The notes: generated by a model from the letters alone, not told the origin. A stretch of DNA of 64,000 bases from Azospirillaceae bacterium (GCA_031291675.1 JARLIO010000099.1:1-64000), one strand, 5' to 3'. Numbered from the stretch's first letter, positions 1 to 13,025 are shown. Translations and numbers: made by a program.

Positions 1-455
1 ACCGTAATCCCCTGGAAAATCCATTTTGCCGCGCCCTCGACGACGAGACTGGAGAAAACCGGTGTTTGTCCCGTTTCGGCGGCAATCGTCACAAAACCGT
101 CATTATAGGCATTTGCGACCTTGATCGCGCCATAATTTCCGCTTCGGAGATGGATCGTGTCACCAGCCTCGACCACGGCATTCGGGTGTGGGCCCGACAG
201 GGATGCGCCCGTGACGTAGGTTTTGTAATAGAGCGATGCGACCAGACCTGAGTTGAGGACGGCCTGGAGATTGCTCCAGGGTGCGCTCGAAGACCCGTCG
301 TTCGCCATGCTGCCGTTGACCGGATCGACATAATAGGAATGGCCGGCCGGGCTGGTGGGCGGAACCGCACAGGTCATCGTCGCATGGGCCGTGTGGGCCG
401 CGAGCAGGACGGACGACAGCACCAGAAACCGGATCGCCGGTGCGAATGTGATCAT
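1..455 (-). CDS. exported right-handed beta-helix protein, N-terminal part (cut by window edge)
   Basis: An open frame runs from an ATG at 455 to the window edge without a stop, giving about 151 residues. A GAGGA ribosome site lies about nine bases upstream of the ATG. The N-terminus is a typical signal peptide: a short start, a hydrophobic stretch (FLVLSSVLLAAHTAHA) and a small-residue cleavage site. The mature part begins with HSYYVDPVNGSMANDGSS followed by APW, a segment commonly seen at the start of parallel beta-helix / DUF1565-like secreted proteins. After it come short strands such as DTIHLRSGNYG and VTIAAETGQTPVF, which resemble helix coils. The protein is probably secreted or bound to the cell surface and may act on or bind polysaccharide, but the catalytic part, if any, is outside the window. 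The call rests on the fold pattern only. Confidence 0.7.
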   Translation of the reverse strand, partial: MITFAPAIRFLVLSSVLLAAHTAHATMTCAVPPTSPAGHSYYVDPVNGSMANDGSSSAPWSNLQAVLNSGLVASLYYKTYVTGASLSGPHPNAVVEAGDTIHLRSGNYGAIKVANAYNDGFVTIAAETGQTPVFSSLVVEGAAKWIFQGIT

Positions 456-1113
456 GGTGAATATTCCTCGGTGATCGATCTCGACCGGTGCGGTGACGGA
501 ATGTGACAAATGCGGCCGTGGCGACAGGCAGCGTCACGCGTTGCTCGGGGATTTCGGGGTGGGCCCGGAGGGGGCCGGCGGATTGCCACCCGTGGCAACC
601 AGGGGGGGGCGATGTCTCGTCCGAAAGGCACGGCGGACCGCGGTATCGTATTATCGTGAAACATTCCGATGGACCCACCACGACGGCATGAGGTCGATGA
701 CACGATGCCTAACCATATGTCATATGACCTAGCTGAAAGACATAGAAGTTAAATAAGGCGGTACTCCTTAAGAAGTTGTGAAGGGCCTCTTGACAAAAAC
801 ATGACCAACCAGGCCAATGATGGGGGCCTTTCCGCGGTGTTCGTCGAACAATATGTTTCGGATAAGGTGACAACACGTTGGGTCATGCTTCGCCTATTTG
901 GGTGAATGCATATCGTATTTTAATAAAAGTTCTTTTTACGCGGCGACTCTGTTGGGTGATGACGGCGGGACGTCGAAAGCCCATCACCGCTGAATTCCCA
1001 CCGAAGCATGGCCCGACGGCAAATCATTGGAACGAGTACATTTTCCTGGCTTATTCGTTGAGCCTTGTCTCCGTGCCGTGACGCTGATTCCAGGGTAATG
1101 CGGGACAAGTTGC
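456..1113. other. intergenic region without a supported gene
   Basis: This stretch holds the upstream region of the minus-strand exported protein and a less GC-rich segment (about 690-950). I see no open frame with a plausible protein and no RNA gene. It borders the decayed DNA that starts at 1114. Confidence 0.5.
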
Positions 1114-1254
1114 ATGACCCCCACCAAGCGGCTCATCAGCCGGATTCTGGTCATTTTCGCGATCGTCATCGCTGGGGTCTCGGCCACGACGCAATGGGCC
1201 GCGGCGATGCGGGGCCATCAGCCCGAACTCGGCGCCCCGTGGTTCACCCGAGGA
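1114..1254 (+). pseudogene. remnant of a TraG/VirD4-type coupling protein N-terminus
   Basis: The first 47 codons read as one transmembrane helix (ILVIFAIVIAGVSATTQWAA) followed by GHQPELGAPWF. This is how many TraG/VirD4-family type IV secretion coupling proteins of alphaproteobacteria begin. After about codon 47 the similarity ends and the frame runs into a dispersed repeat, so none of the ATPase domain (Walker motifs) is present. What remains is a small piece of a protein normally over 600 residues long. It suggests that conjugative DNA once lay here. The family match is from memory of the family pattern and is short, so confidence is moderate. Confidence 0.5.
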
Positions 1255-1294
1255 CGGCAGCACCGCGCAACTTGTGTGGAACCGCCCCGGTGGG

Positions 1295-1441
1295 GTGCGT
1301 CATCGAGTTTGCGACCGTCGCCCTCGCGAACGTGGGGGCCCAGAGCCGCACGCTCCGAACGATGGCGCCCGGGGCCCTGGATGCCCGCGTTCGCGAGCAT
1401 GACGCTGGCGAGAGATCCTCTCATTGTCAGCGACGCGAGCC
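1295..1441 (+). repeat. dispersed repeat, copy 1 of 3
   Basis: About 147 bp, nearly identical to segments at 53878-54019 (same strand) and 59632-59775 (opposite strand). All copies contain an inverted pair, CTCGCGAACGCGGG and CCCGCGTTCGCGAG, about 40 bases apart; this copy has one changed base in the left arm. The repeat reads through several frames without a stop, which creates spurious open frames. It lies inside decayed mobile DNA between the TraG and DUF6880 remnants. Confidence 0.85.
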
Positions 1442-1580
1442 ACGAGAGCATTTTCCGACCAAATGGGTTCCGGTCAGGCACATGATCAGCGGGTTGTGTG
1501 GCGAGGAACGGCAGGTTTTGGAATTCGCGATCGCGTGAGGCAAGAACCATGCCCCTCGTCCAACAACGGTCGGGCTCGAG

Positions 1581-2379
1581 ATGGCGCGTAAGGATATGGT
1601 GTCGCTGGAAACCTTGGCCATGCTGGGTGTGGAAAAGCTCACCCGTATCGTTCTTGGTGAGGCCGAAGATAATCCCGCCTTCCGCAAACGCGTCGTCGCG
1701 GCACTGGCGAGCGTCAAGGGACCGGATGCCGTCGCCGCCCTGATCGGTCTGGAGAAGGAAGCGGCGTTTGCCGAGGATCTCGGTGCCACCGTGGCGACGA
1801 TTACGCAGGAACTGGCACGGTTGAGCCCGCTTCACGCGGTCCAACGTCTGTTGCGCCTCGTCGACACCCACGCCGTCGTCTTTCGCCGCATCGATGATTC
1901 CGCCGGACGCATCCGGGATGTCTATTGGCAGGCGGTCGCGAGCGTTTCGCCGTTGATTGCGGCGCTGCCGCCTCTCGAACGGGCGCGCCGGCCCGCGCGT
2001 TTGCAGATGAGACTACGCCACGATACCCATGGCCTGGCGCAAGCCATCGCCGACGCGCGTGGCGATCTGGATTTGTATCTCGCCCTGGAGGTTCAACGTT
2101 CGCCCTGGCGGTAAAAGCCGTTGCAGGCTGCGGAGCGCCTTCTGGCCGCCAACCGTCTCGATGAAGCGTTGCAATGGGCGCGCCGGGAGCGGAAGGCTGG
2201 CCGATGACCGGATCTATCCGCTGCAGGATCTGGAAGGGGTCCGGCTCGAGGCGCGGATCCTGGAGGCGATGAACGATAGACCGGCCGCCCAGGCCTTGCG
2301 CCGGGCGGCGTTCGTGGGCGGAGGCCGAGGCGGTCAGGAAGATCTTCAAATCCATCGCCGCTATCGTCGATATCGGTGA
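1581..2379 (+). pseudogene. frameshifted DUF6880-family gene
   Basis: The first open part (1581-2114, 177 codons) begins MARKDMVSLETLAMLGVEKL and contains VDTHAVVFRRIDDSAGRI, patterns I associate with the DUF6880 family of uncharacterised helical proteins, normally over 400 residues. The similarity then continues in other frames: RLLAANRLDEALQWARRE is read near 2130-2195, and RIYPLQDLEGVRLEARILEA near 2215-2275 in yet another frame. At least two frameshifts therefore break one original gene, and the C-terminal half is missing. The function of the family is unknown to me. Neighbouring remnants (TraG piece, dispersed repeat) mark the segment 1.1-2.4 kb as decaying acquired DNA. Confidence 0.6.
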
Positions 2380-2413
2380 CCCTTATGGTCATCCCCGACC
2401 GATCCCCATGGGA

Positions 2414-3391
2414 TTACCAGATCCCTTCGGTGAGGGCCGTCTCGTGTGAAGGCGCGCCGCTGGACATTGTCGTCATCAATCCCTTGATCGCGGCCACTGA
2501 AGAGAAATCGCGCAGGCTCAGCCAGGTCTCCAGATCAGCGATCAAGGACCGCAAATGCCCGGGGCCATGGCGGAGCAAGGCCGAGGTCGTCATCACCGCA
2601 TCGGCGCCCACCAGGAGATATTTGATCACCTCGGCCGCTGTCTCCACCCCCGTGGCGGCCGCGAGCGAGGCGTGGGACAGTCGACCGGCGAGCAGGGAGA
2701 GCCAGAGCAGGCCAAGCGGGATCTCCTCCCGATTGCTCAGCGTGACCTCGTTGGTCCAGCGCAGGCGCCCGAGATCGATGTCGCCTTGATAAGGGCGGTT
2801 GAACAGCACCAGCCCATCGGCTCCGGCCTCGTCAAGCTGGCGGGCCAGCACACCAAAGGCGGAGAAATAAGGATGCAGCTTGACCGCAATAGGGATTTTG
2901 ACGCGATTGCGGACGGCTTTGAGAAGAGTGACGCAGTCTGCCTGGGCGTCACCGGCGGCCGTGGACGGGCCGGAGGCGATTTGGTAAATGTTGAGTTCGA
3001 GCGCCGAAGCACCCGCCTGTTCGATGAGCGTGGCGTAGCGAACCCAGCCCGCGTCGGTTGTTGCGTTCAGGCTGGCGATGACCGGGATGTCCACGGCGGC
3101 GCGCGCCTGGGAAACCAGATCGAGATAGCCGTTCGGCCCGGCACTGCCCGCGATCGCGGCCGGAAAGTACGAACCGGCTTCCGGAGAACTTTCGGCACCG
3201 ACGCTCGTCAGCATATCGATCAATCGGTCTTCCTGTTGCATCTGTGCCTCGAACAGCGACGTCAGGACGACGGCACCGGCGCCGAAGTCCTCGAGCTGTC
3301 GAATGGAGCCGATGTCGGCCGAGAGCGGCGACGCCGATGCGATGATCGGATTGCGCAGCGTGAGGCCGAGATAGCTTGTGCCAAGATCCAT
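2414..3391 (-). CDS. dihydroorotate dehydrogenase-like flavoprotein
   Basis: 325 residues from the ATG at 3391. The start is fixed by a GAGGAG ribosome site that overlaps the stop codon of the upstream nifJ gene; only ten bases separate the two genes. The sequence begins MDLGTSYLGLTLRNPIIAS, the usual opening of the class 1 DHODH-like TIM-barrel flavoproteins. It keeps the pattern of FMN-binding strands: VIASLNATTDAGW, ALELNIYQ, IPIAVKLHPYFS (lysine in the KL position) and GADGLVLFNRPY. Genes of this kind often lie beside pyruvate:ferredoxin oxidoreductase genes; their physiological reaction is not settled, so pyrimidine synthesis should not be assumed. It is the last gene of the minus-strand operon. 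The product may pass electrons between a pyrimidine-like or other substrate and ferredoxin; that is inference. Confidence 0.8.
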   Translation of the reverse strand: MDLGTSYLGLTLRNPIIASASPLSADIGSIRQLEDFGAGAVVLTSLFEAQMQQEDRLIDMLTSVGAESSPEAGSYFPAAIAGSAGPNGYLDLVSQARAAVDIPVIASLNATTDAGWVRYATLIEQAGASALELNIYQIASGPSTAAGDAQADCVTLLKAVRNRVKIPIAVKLHPYFSAFGVLARQLDEAGADGLVLFNRPYQGDIDLGRLRWTNEVTLSNREEIPLGLLWLSLLAGRLSHASLAAATGVETAAEVIKYLLVGADAVMTTSALLRHGPGHLRSLIADLETWLSLRDFSSVAAIKGLMTTMSSGAPSHETALTEGIW

Positions 3392-3401
3392 GCCGCTCTC
3401 C

Positions 3402-7018
<3,617 letters not shown>

Positions 7019-7022
<4 letters not shown>

Positions 7023-8689
7023 GTCGAGGGCTCCGAGGCAACACGGATGGGTTCGGCAATCATCTCGATGGCGTGACAGGGACACTGCTCGAAGCAGACG
7101 GCGCAGCCGGTGCAACGATCGTAGAGGAAACGATAGCGCTGTCCCGGCCCGAGCTTGACGATCGCCTGTTCGGGACAGGCGGCATAGCACTGGTCGCACT
7201 CGAAGCAGTTGCCACATGACAGACAGCGGCGGGCCTCGTAGCGGGCTTCGGCCTCGCTCAACCCGGCGGTCGTCTCCGTGAAACCGCGGTCCTGCCGCTC
7301 CGCCACCGGCAACTCGCGTTGCACCGAGCGTGGCGCGTCAGCGAAAATCGGCAGATTGAGCTGATCGAAGCCGACGACCGGATGCTTGAGACCGGCTTGC
7401 GGTGCGGCTTGCGCGATGGGGGGGCGCAGCCAGGCGTCGATATGGCGCGCGGCTTTCTTGCCGTGACCGACCGCTGCGGTGACGGTTCGTTCGCCCGCGA
7501 CTAGGTCACCGCCGGCGAAGATGCCGGGTCGACCCGTCATCATCCCGGCATCGACGACCAGCGAGCCGTCGGGCGTGAAGGCGACGCCGGGCACGTTGCG
7601 CAGGAAACCGCTGTCGCTATGCTGGCCCAGGGCCAGGACGACCGAGTCCGCCGACAAAGTCTCGAATTGGCCGGTCGGCTGCGGCCGGCCCTGGGGGTCC
7701 AGTCGCATCGTCTCGACGGTCAGCTCTCCCGCGCCGATATCGGTAATCGTGCTGAGCCACTTGATTTTGATCCCTTCCGACAGCGCCTCGCGGGTCTCGA
7801 ACGCTTGCGCGGGCATGTGGGCACGGTCACGCCGATAGACGATCAACGCCTCGTCAGCGCCAAGCCGGCGCGCCGTGCGGGCTGCGTCAATCGCGGTATT
7901 GCCGCCGCCATAGACGATGACGCGGCGGCCGAGGCAGGGCGGATCGCCGGTCTCGACCGCGTGCAACAGTGTGATGGCGTCGACGACATGGGCGGCATCG
8001 CGTGCCGGGATCTCGATCCGTTTGCCAAGTTGCGTCCCGATCGCGATGAAGACCGCATCGAAGCCGCCGGCGCGCTGTTCGGCAAGGACGTCCTCGACCT
8101 TGTGGTCGAGGGTGATCTTCACCCCCATGGCTTCAATGCGGTGGACCTCGTTCATGAGATCATCGCGCGGCAGGCGATAGGCCGGGATGCCGAAATGCAG
8201 CATGCCACCGGCGACAGGACCGGCTTCGCGGATCTCGACGCTATGGCCCAGGCGGACGAGGTGGTATGCCGCCGATAGCCCGCTCGGGCCGCCGCCGACC
8301 ACCAGAACATGTTTGCCACTCGGGGCCGCGGTGATGGGCGCGATCCAGCCTTGCCTGGCGGCCAGATCGCCCAGAAACCGCTCCACGGCATGGATGCTGA
8401 TCGCGCTGTCGAGTTGGCCCCGGTTACAGTGCGTTTCGCACGGATGATAGCAGACGCGGCCATGGACGGCCGGAAGGGGATTGTCGCGCAGGATGGTTTC
8501 CCACGCTTCACGGAATTTGCCGGCCTGAGCGAGGTCGAGCCACGCCTGCACATTTTCCCCGGCCGGGCAGGCATTGTTGCATGGGGGCAGCAGGTCGACA
8601 TACACCGGTCGTCGCGCGCGGATCGGACCGGTTCCTTTTTCGCGGAGCAGGTCGATGACCGGGGTGAAATCCGTTTGTCTGGCTGTCAT
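7019..8689 (-). CDS. GltD-like NAD(P)H:ferredoxin-type oxidoreductase with C-terminal 2[4Fe-4S] ferredoxin domain
   Basis: 556 residues from the ATG at 8689. The N-terminal region has the cysteine pattern of glutamate synthase small subunits (CNNACPAGENVQAW and CYHPCETHCNR, within the first 100 residues). Two dinucleotide sites follow: FAD at VVGGGPSGLSAAYHL near 130 and NAD(P) at YGGGNTAIDAART near 260. Unlike true GltD it ends in a bacterial-type ferredoxin domain, CLSCGNCFECDQCYAACP and CTGCAVCFEQCP, starting near residue 490. No large glutamate synthase subunit is adjacent, and the gene overlaps nifJ by four bases. I infer that it shuttles electrons between the ferredoxin reduced by NifJ and NAD(P)H. 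The alternative annotation, glutamate synthase small subunit, looks wrong in this setting. Confidence 0.88.
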
Positions 8690-8708
8690 GGGTGATCTCG
8701 ATTCCCGG

Positions 8709-10043
8709 CTATGAGGAACGGATGACCGACGCGGCGGGCACGCGTGGTGCGCCAACCCCGGTCTCACGCAGGAAAAATGTCAGGATGAGAGAGAGAACGA
8801 TGGCACCGACCCAGATGGTGTCGGCCTCCTGGAAGGTCGCCAATGTCAGGGATCTGCCACCGGAAAACCGCGTCAGGGCGAGGCCGAAGACCGGGGCGAG
8901 GAAGGCGCTGAGGCTGAAGACCAGGAAGTTCATGGCGCCGGTGGCGCTACCCTTGACAGGGTCCGGATTGGCCTCCTTGATCATCGTGTAAGGAATCATC
9001 GCGGCACCGGATCCGATCCCGAAAATCAGCCCGCCGACATAGGGTGGGATCAGCGCATCCAGATAGGCGATACCGATGCCCGACAGCAGCATGACGATGA
9101 TCCCGGCGAGCAGCACCGGCTTGCGCCGGCCGATCCGGTCAGCGAGGAAGCCGAGCAGCGGCGCCCCGATGACCCAGCCCAGGGGCACCATCGACGACCG
9201 CGCCACCGCGGCCGCGGCCGTTGCGTCGAGGCCCTGACGCAGGAACGGAACACCCCAGATCATGTCGCCGATTGCCGTTGGCATGAACAGCAGACCGCCG
9301 ATGATGCCGCACAAATAGGATTGCGGGTTGGTCAGGACGACCTTGTAGGGCGCGAACATGCCCCTTATCGACCCGGTGGCCCGGGTCTGGCGTGATGGCG
9401 TCGCGAACAGCAATAGGACAGCAATCAGCGCGAGCACAGCGCCGGCGCAGATCCAGAACCATTGCCAGGGGATCGGCCCGTGCACCAGGGGACCGACCGC
9501 GAACTGACCGGCGAACCCGCCGAGCATGCCGGCAAACTGGGTGACGCCGATGGCGGTCGCGAGCCAGCGGGCCGAAAAACCATGGACCGCAAGATAAACG
9601 GCACCGGTGAAGGCGAAAGCCGAACCAGCGCCCTGCAGCAACCGTCCGCTCTGAAGCATGCCGATCGAGCCGAGACCGAACAACACGCTGCCCGCGGCAA
9701 CCGTCAGGACACCGACGAAGATCGGAAGTTTGGCGCCATAGCGATCCAGCGCGGCGCCGGCCACGATCGCAAAGCCGGCGTAGGTATAATAGTACAACCC
9801 CAGCAACGTGCTGATTCCGAGCGTCGTCAGGCCGAATGCGGCGGTCAGTTCCGGGATCATCACGCCCGGCGCCGAGCGCAGGGCGTATTGCAGAAAATAG
9901 AAAACCAGACAGAGCGCCCAGGCGGCGATGAATGTGGTTTTCGGTTGCTCACGCCAGGCTTCGGGTCGTGTCTCGATTGCGGTTCCAGCCAAAGGTGCGG
10001 TCTGAGGAGAGAGCGCTGTCGTGCTCTTCAGCATTTTTTGCAT
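8709..10043 (-). CDS. major facilitator superfamily transporter
   Basis: 444 residues from the ATG at 10043, chosen for the GGGAG ribosome site eight bases upstream; two nearby in-frame ATGs are possible. Twelve hydrophobic segments alternate with short loops. The MFS loop pattern between helices 2 and 3 is seen as ALDRYGAKLP, and again between helices 8 and 9 as LADRIGRRKPVLL. It is the first gene of the operon with the GltD-like gene (19 bases apart) and nifJ, and lies opposite the lactate dehydrogenase gene. This context suggests a small organic acid such as pyruvate or lactate as substrate. That is inference; the sequence itself gives only the superfamily. Confidence 0.85.
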   Translation of the reverse strand: MQKMLKSTTALSPQTAPLAGTAIETRPEAWREQPKTTFIAAWALCLVFYFLQYALRSAPGVMIPELTAAFGLTTLGISTLLGLYYYTYAGFAIVAGAALDRYGAKLPIFVGVLTVAAGSVLFGLGSIGMLQSGRLLQGAGSAFAFTGAVYLAVHGFSARWLATAIGVTQFAGMLGGFAGQFAVGPLVHGPIPWQWFWICAGAVLALIAVLLLFATPSRQTRATGSIRGMFAPYKVVLTNPQSYLCGIIGGLLFMPTAIGDMIWGVPFLRQGLDATAAAAVARSSMVPLGWVIGAPLLGFLADRIGRRKPVLLAGIIVMLLSGIGIAYLDALIPPYVGGLIFGIGSGAAMIPYTMIKEANPDPVKGSATGAMNFLVFSLSAFLAPVFGLALTRFSGGRSLTLATFQEADTIWVGAIVLSLILTFFLRETGVGAPRVPAASVIRSS

Positions 10044-10407
10044 CTGCGACTCCCGAGCGGCTATCACAATTCAGCCTCTGTGCCGCGGAGCCATTTGAAC
10101 GGCGCGCACACGGCTATTGTCTTGAAAGGGATTTTAGCGGATGCGCCTCGAAGTTTACTGGCTATCGGGATCGTAGCCTTCGATCGCGGACGGGCACCAC
10201 ACTCGGAATCTACTCAGATCTGCGAGGAGGCGGTCCGCCACAGCAGGAAAAGCGCCGAACAATACTGGAACCGCGACGATCCGGTGTCGAAGCCGGTGGA
10301 TGAGTATTTTCCGGGGCTGTTGCTCGCGAGCCGTCCGCCAGAGTCTAGCGCCGCTCACCCGGATGCCGGTGTCGTGAGCGTGAAACCCGCATTACGAGGA
10401 AAGCGCC
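10044..10407. other. divergent intergenic region between MFS/nifJ operon and lactate dehydrogenase
   Basis: 364 bases that must hold the promoters of both divergent units. I looked for an FNR-type site (TTGAT-N4-ATCAA) and did not find one. I see no convincing -35/-10 pair and no believable protein on either strand. Confidence 0.5.
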
Positions 10408-11349
10408 ATGAAGATCGGGATCATCGGAGCCGGACAGGTTGGCGCCACAGCGGCCTATGCCATGGCGATGCGCGGTATCGGTTCCGAGATCGTGCTCGTC
10501 GATCGCAATGTGGATCTGGCGGTCGCCCAGGCGCACGATATTTTGGACGGGACGCCGTTCGCCTTTCCCATTCGGATCCGTGCCGGGGAGATGGCCGATC
10601 TTGACGGTGCGGGCATCGTCCTGCTGAGCGCCGGGGCAAACCAGAAGCCCGGAGAAACGCGATTGGATCTGCTTTCGCGCAATGCCGAAGTCTTCGGCGC
10701 GATTGTTCCGTCCCTCCTGGCCGCAGTTCCCGCCGCCGTCTTCCTGGTGGCAACCAACCCGGTTGATATCATGACCCAGATCACGACCGTTCTTTCCGGC
10801 CGACAGGGCGTTGCGGCGGCGCGCGTGATCGGGTCGGGCACGATCCTTGACACGGCGCGGTTTCGCGCGCTGCTCGCCGAACATCTCGGGCTGAGCCCCA
10901 ATTCGATTCACGCCCAGGTTCTGGGAGAACATGGTGACAGCGAGGTGCTGCATTGGTCCGGTGCCACGGCCGGCGGCTTGCCGGTGGTGGACGTCGCCCG
11001 GCAGATGGCGCGGAAACTCGACGAGACCGTTCGTCTTCGTATCGATACCGCCGTGCGTCGCGCTGCCGATGTTATCATCAAGGGCAAGGGAGCGACCTGG
11101 TTTGGCGTCGGCGCCGGTCTTGCCCGGCTGGTGCAGATCATTCAAGACGATGAGCGGACCCTGGTCACCTGTTCGATGCTGACGCCGGAATGCCAGGGTG
11201 TGCACGACATCGCTCTGTCGCTGCCGCGCGTCCTGGGAGCCGGAGGGGCGACGACGACCGTGATGCCCAACCTCGATAGCGCCGAGCTTGCTGCACTGAA
11301 ACGGAGTGCTGAGATACTGAAGGAAACAGCGGATCGTGTCCTCCGCTGA
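10408..11349 (+). CDS. ldh: L-lactate dehydrogenase (NAD-dependent)
   Basis: 313 residues, normal for the LDH/MDH family, with a GAGGAAAG ribosome site. The NAD-binding glycine loop GIIGAGQVGATAAYA is at residues 4-18. The substrate loop reads GANQKPGETR near 76-85. The glutamine in this loop is the residue that marks lactate rather than malate dehydrogenases, which have arginine there. The active-site histidine is in GEHGDSEVLHW near 173. The enzyme interconverts pyruvate and L-lactate in the cytoplasm. It sits divergently from the pyruvate:ferredoxin oxidoreductase operon, so the two units share pyruvate as substrate and may be alternative outlets for it under anaerobic conditions. Confidence 0.93.
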   Translation: MKIGIIGAGQVGATAAYAMAMRGIGSEIVLVDRNVDLAVAQAHDILDGTPFAFPIRIRAGEMADLDGAGIVLLSAGANQKPGETRLDLLSRNAEVFGAIVPSLLAAVPAAVFLVATNPVDIMTQITTVLSGRQGVAAARVIGSGTILDTARFRALLAEHLGLSPNSIHAQVLGEHGDSEVLHWSGATAGGLPVVDVARQMARKLDETVRLRIDTAVRRAADVIIKGKGATWFGVGAGLARLVQIIQDDERTLVTCSMLTPECQGVHDIALSLPRVLGAGGATTTVMPNLDSAELAALKRSAEILKETADRVLR

Positions 11350-12013
11350 ATCCGTCCCTTCAAGCGATGACCGAGCCGGCCGCCTGCGCGGTTTTCGCGT
11401 CTGGGGCCCGGCCGGCGTCGGCCGGTCCGCCGCCGGGGCCGCTTCCCGCAACGGGCAGGCGTCGAACCAGGCCCGGATGACCCCAGGGTAACCCTCTGGT
11501 CGAGGTCCCCGGTTCACCCGCGCTGATCCGGAAAATATCGTCACCTTCCGCCAGTGCTGCGCTGCAGGGGAAAAGTTGTGGCTCCGGGCGACGTTACGGG
11601 CGATCGGGAAGTCAAAATAATATTGACGGTACCTTATGACCTGTCTATCCTCACGAAAAATTGAGATATGATTATCGACATCTCTTTAGGGAGAGGTCTC
11701 GGATCGACAATTCCGTTTGGTTGTTGGTTGTTGACTGGGCGATTCTGGGATCGCGCGGGCAACATCGATTCGATTTGCCCAGGAATTGCATGGAAAAAGA
11801 TGGCCGTGTGAACCTGCGGACCGGGAAGACATGCAGAGTGGCTTATGCAATATGGGCACGCATTGATAATGATTGGAATATGCGTTGACGAATAGATCTT
11901 CAACATGATGTCGTTTGAAATATTCAGAGTCTGGCATCAAGTTGAGTGCGGTGGTGAGTATTTTGCTGAAATATCGTGTCGACTTTTAAATTTCGAACGA
12001 CAGGAGAAAGACC
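11350..12013. other. intergenic region, partly low GC
   Basis: The part from about 11600 is visibly richer in A and T than the surroundings. Short open frames exist on both strands (for example 11661-11888), but their translations look like no protein family and have no good ribosome site. The region leads into the MbtH gene and is probably acquired DNA. Confidence 0.45.
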
Positions 12014-12274
12014 GTGGCCGTGGACAACAAAGATGATGGTGGTGGTGGTGGTGGTGGTGGCGTGTATGTCGTCGTCAGAAACGATGAAGAACAATTCTCG
12101 ATATGGCAAAAAGAATTGGAAATACCGAAAGGATGGTCGGCGGTGGGCAAGGAGGGGCTCAAGGATGAGTGCCTCCAGCATGTCAATGAAATTTGGACAG
12201 ACATGCGTCCATTGAGTCTCCGGAAGAAAATGGAGGAAGACGCCAAAAGAAATAGCGGTGAGATGGTTCCCTAA
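12014..12274 (+). CDS. MbtH family protein with an N-terminal glycine run
   Basis: 86 residues from a GTG at 12014, chosen because AGGAG lies seven bases upstream; a second GTG at 12020 is possible. The MbtH fold is clear: [42 protein letters not shown], with the three conserved tryptophans at 31, 41 and 61. MbtH proteins bind and activate the adenylation domains of non-ribosomal peptide synthetases. No synthetase gene is present in this window, so this is an orphan copy that would have to act on enzymes encoded elsewhere. Unusually, the core is preceded by eight glycines encoded by seven GGT codons and one GGC, a simple repeat that could change length by slippage. The surrounding DNA is less GC-rich than the rest, which fits acquisition. 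Confidence 0.92.
   Translation: MAVDNKDDGGGGGGGGVYVVVRNDEEQFSIWQKELEIPKGWSAVGKEGLKDECLQHVNEIWTDMRPLSLRKKMEEDAKRNSGEMVP
12038..12061 (+). repeat. GGT trinucleotide repeat inside the MbtH gene
   Basis: Seven GGT units followed by GGC encode a polyglycine run. Length change by whole units would keep the frame and alter only the linker before the MbtH core. Confidence 0.9.
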
Positions 12275-12434
12275 AGTGCCTCTTTTTTAAATTAATGCGT
12301 GTACCGCGCCCGCGTGACCTGTTGGCGGCGCCGGCGTCATTGGTTCCGTGGTCGCCGCAGGTAATTTTGTCGGATTTGCAGCACCGTCAAAATATTAACC
12401 CCGTGGAACTTCCGCGTTCCACCGATTCGAGGCG

Positions 12435-13025
12435 TCACGGTGTGTTCAGTCGCATCAGCAACTCGCGGAACGGCCCGGCGGGCTCCGCCGTTCGGATGAT
12501 ATCGGCCAGGGCGGCCGCAACGCCCGGCATACCGGCGTTGGCGTAGGCCACGGCGAGGGCGACGGCCTCTGTGGACCCCCGTTGGGCCAGGGGAAGCCGT
12601 GACAGAAACGCCGCGGCCAGCCGGGGATCGAGCACACGCTGAAATCTCGCCAAGCTGTGGAAGCCGAAGCTGGGGATGTGTTCATCAACCCGATATTCCT
12701 GAGAAAACCGGTCAGCGATGTCGGCCGAAGCAAATTGAATGCCATGGCGTTGCTCCAGCAGCGAGCGGTAGCTGTGAATCTGAAGGTCTTCCGGGTGGGC
12801 GGACACGATGTCCGGGTCGGCCAACGCGCATAGCAGCCGACGCGACCGCCAGGAGAACCCGCCATTGCCACCAACGGCGGGGCCATGGGTGGTTGGCCAT
12901 TGGGCCCCTGCATAATCGACCGTGCGCAGACGTTCGTCCCAGCAACCGGCATCCAGCACGAAGCCATCCCATTGCACCAGAAGCACAAACGGCGTGTCGA
13001 CATAACGCAGCAGGTCCTTCATCAC
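12435..13025 (-). CDS. DUF5672 domain protein, C-terminal part of a gene broken by an in-frame TAG
   Basis: 196 residues if translation restarts at 13025. It contains the hallmark of DUF5672: TPFVLLVQWDGFVLDAGCWD, then GGNGGFSWRSRR and HPEDL. Reading the same frame upstream continues the domain without a break (ITVVTAEIGSTNAYSHFVMK) to a TAG codon at 13131-13133. Upstream of this codon the TPR gene is in the same frame and its end supplies the first strand of the domain (CCVDTRQPCLGLIAL). The two open parts are therefore one TPR-DUF5672 gene with a nonsense codon. DUF5672 proteins are related to glycosyltransferases and are found in surface polysaccharide contexts; the activity is unproven. 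Whether this half is made is unclear. Confidence 0.65.
   Translation of the reverse strand: MMKDLLRYVDTPFVLLVQWDGFVLDAGCWDERLRTVDYAGAQWPTTHGPAVGGNGGFSWRSRRLLCALADPDIVSAHPEDLQIHSYRSLLEQRHGIQFASADIADRFSQEYRVDEHIPSFGFHSLARFQRVLDPRLAAAFLSRLPLAQRGSTEAVALAVAYANAGMPGVAAALADIIRTAEPAGPFRELLMRLNTP

Noticed and set aside
10155-10407. Open frames on both strands upstream of ldh
   Set aside because: The translations are unlike any family I know, have no ribosome site and lie in the divergent promoter region.
11661-11906. Small open frames on both strands in the low-GC stretch
   Set aside because: No ribosome site and no protein-like pattern. The stretch is better described as non-coding acquired DNA.
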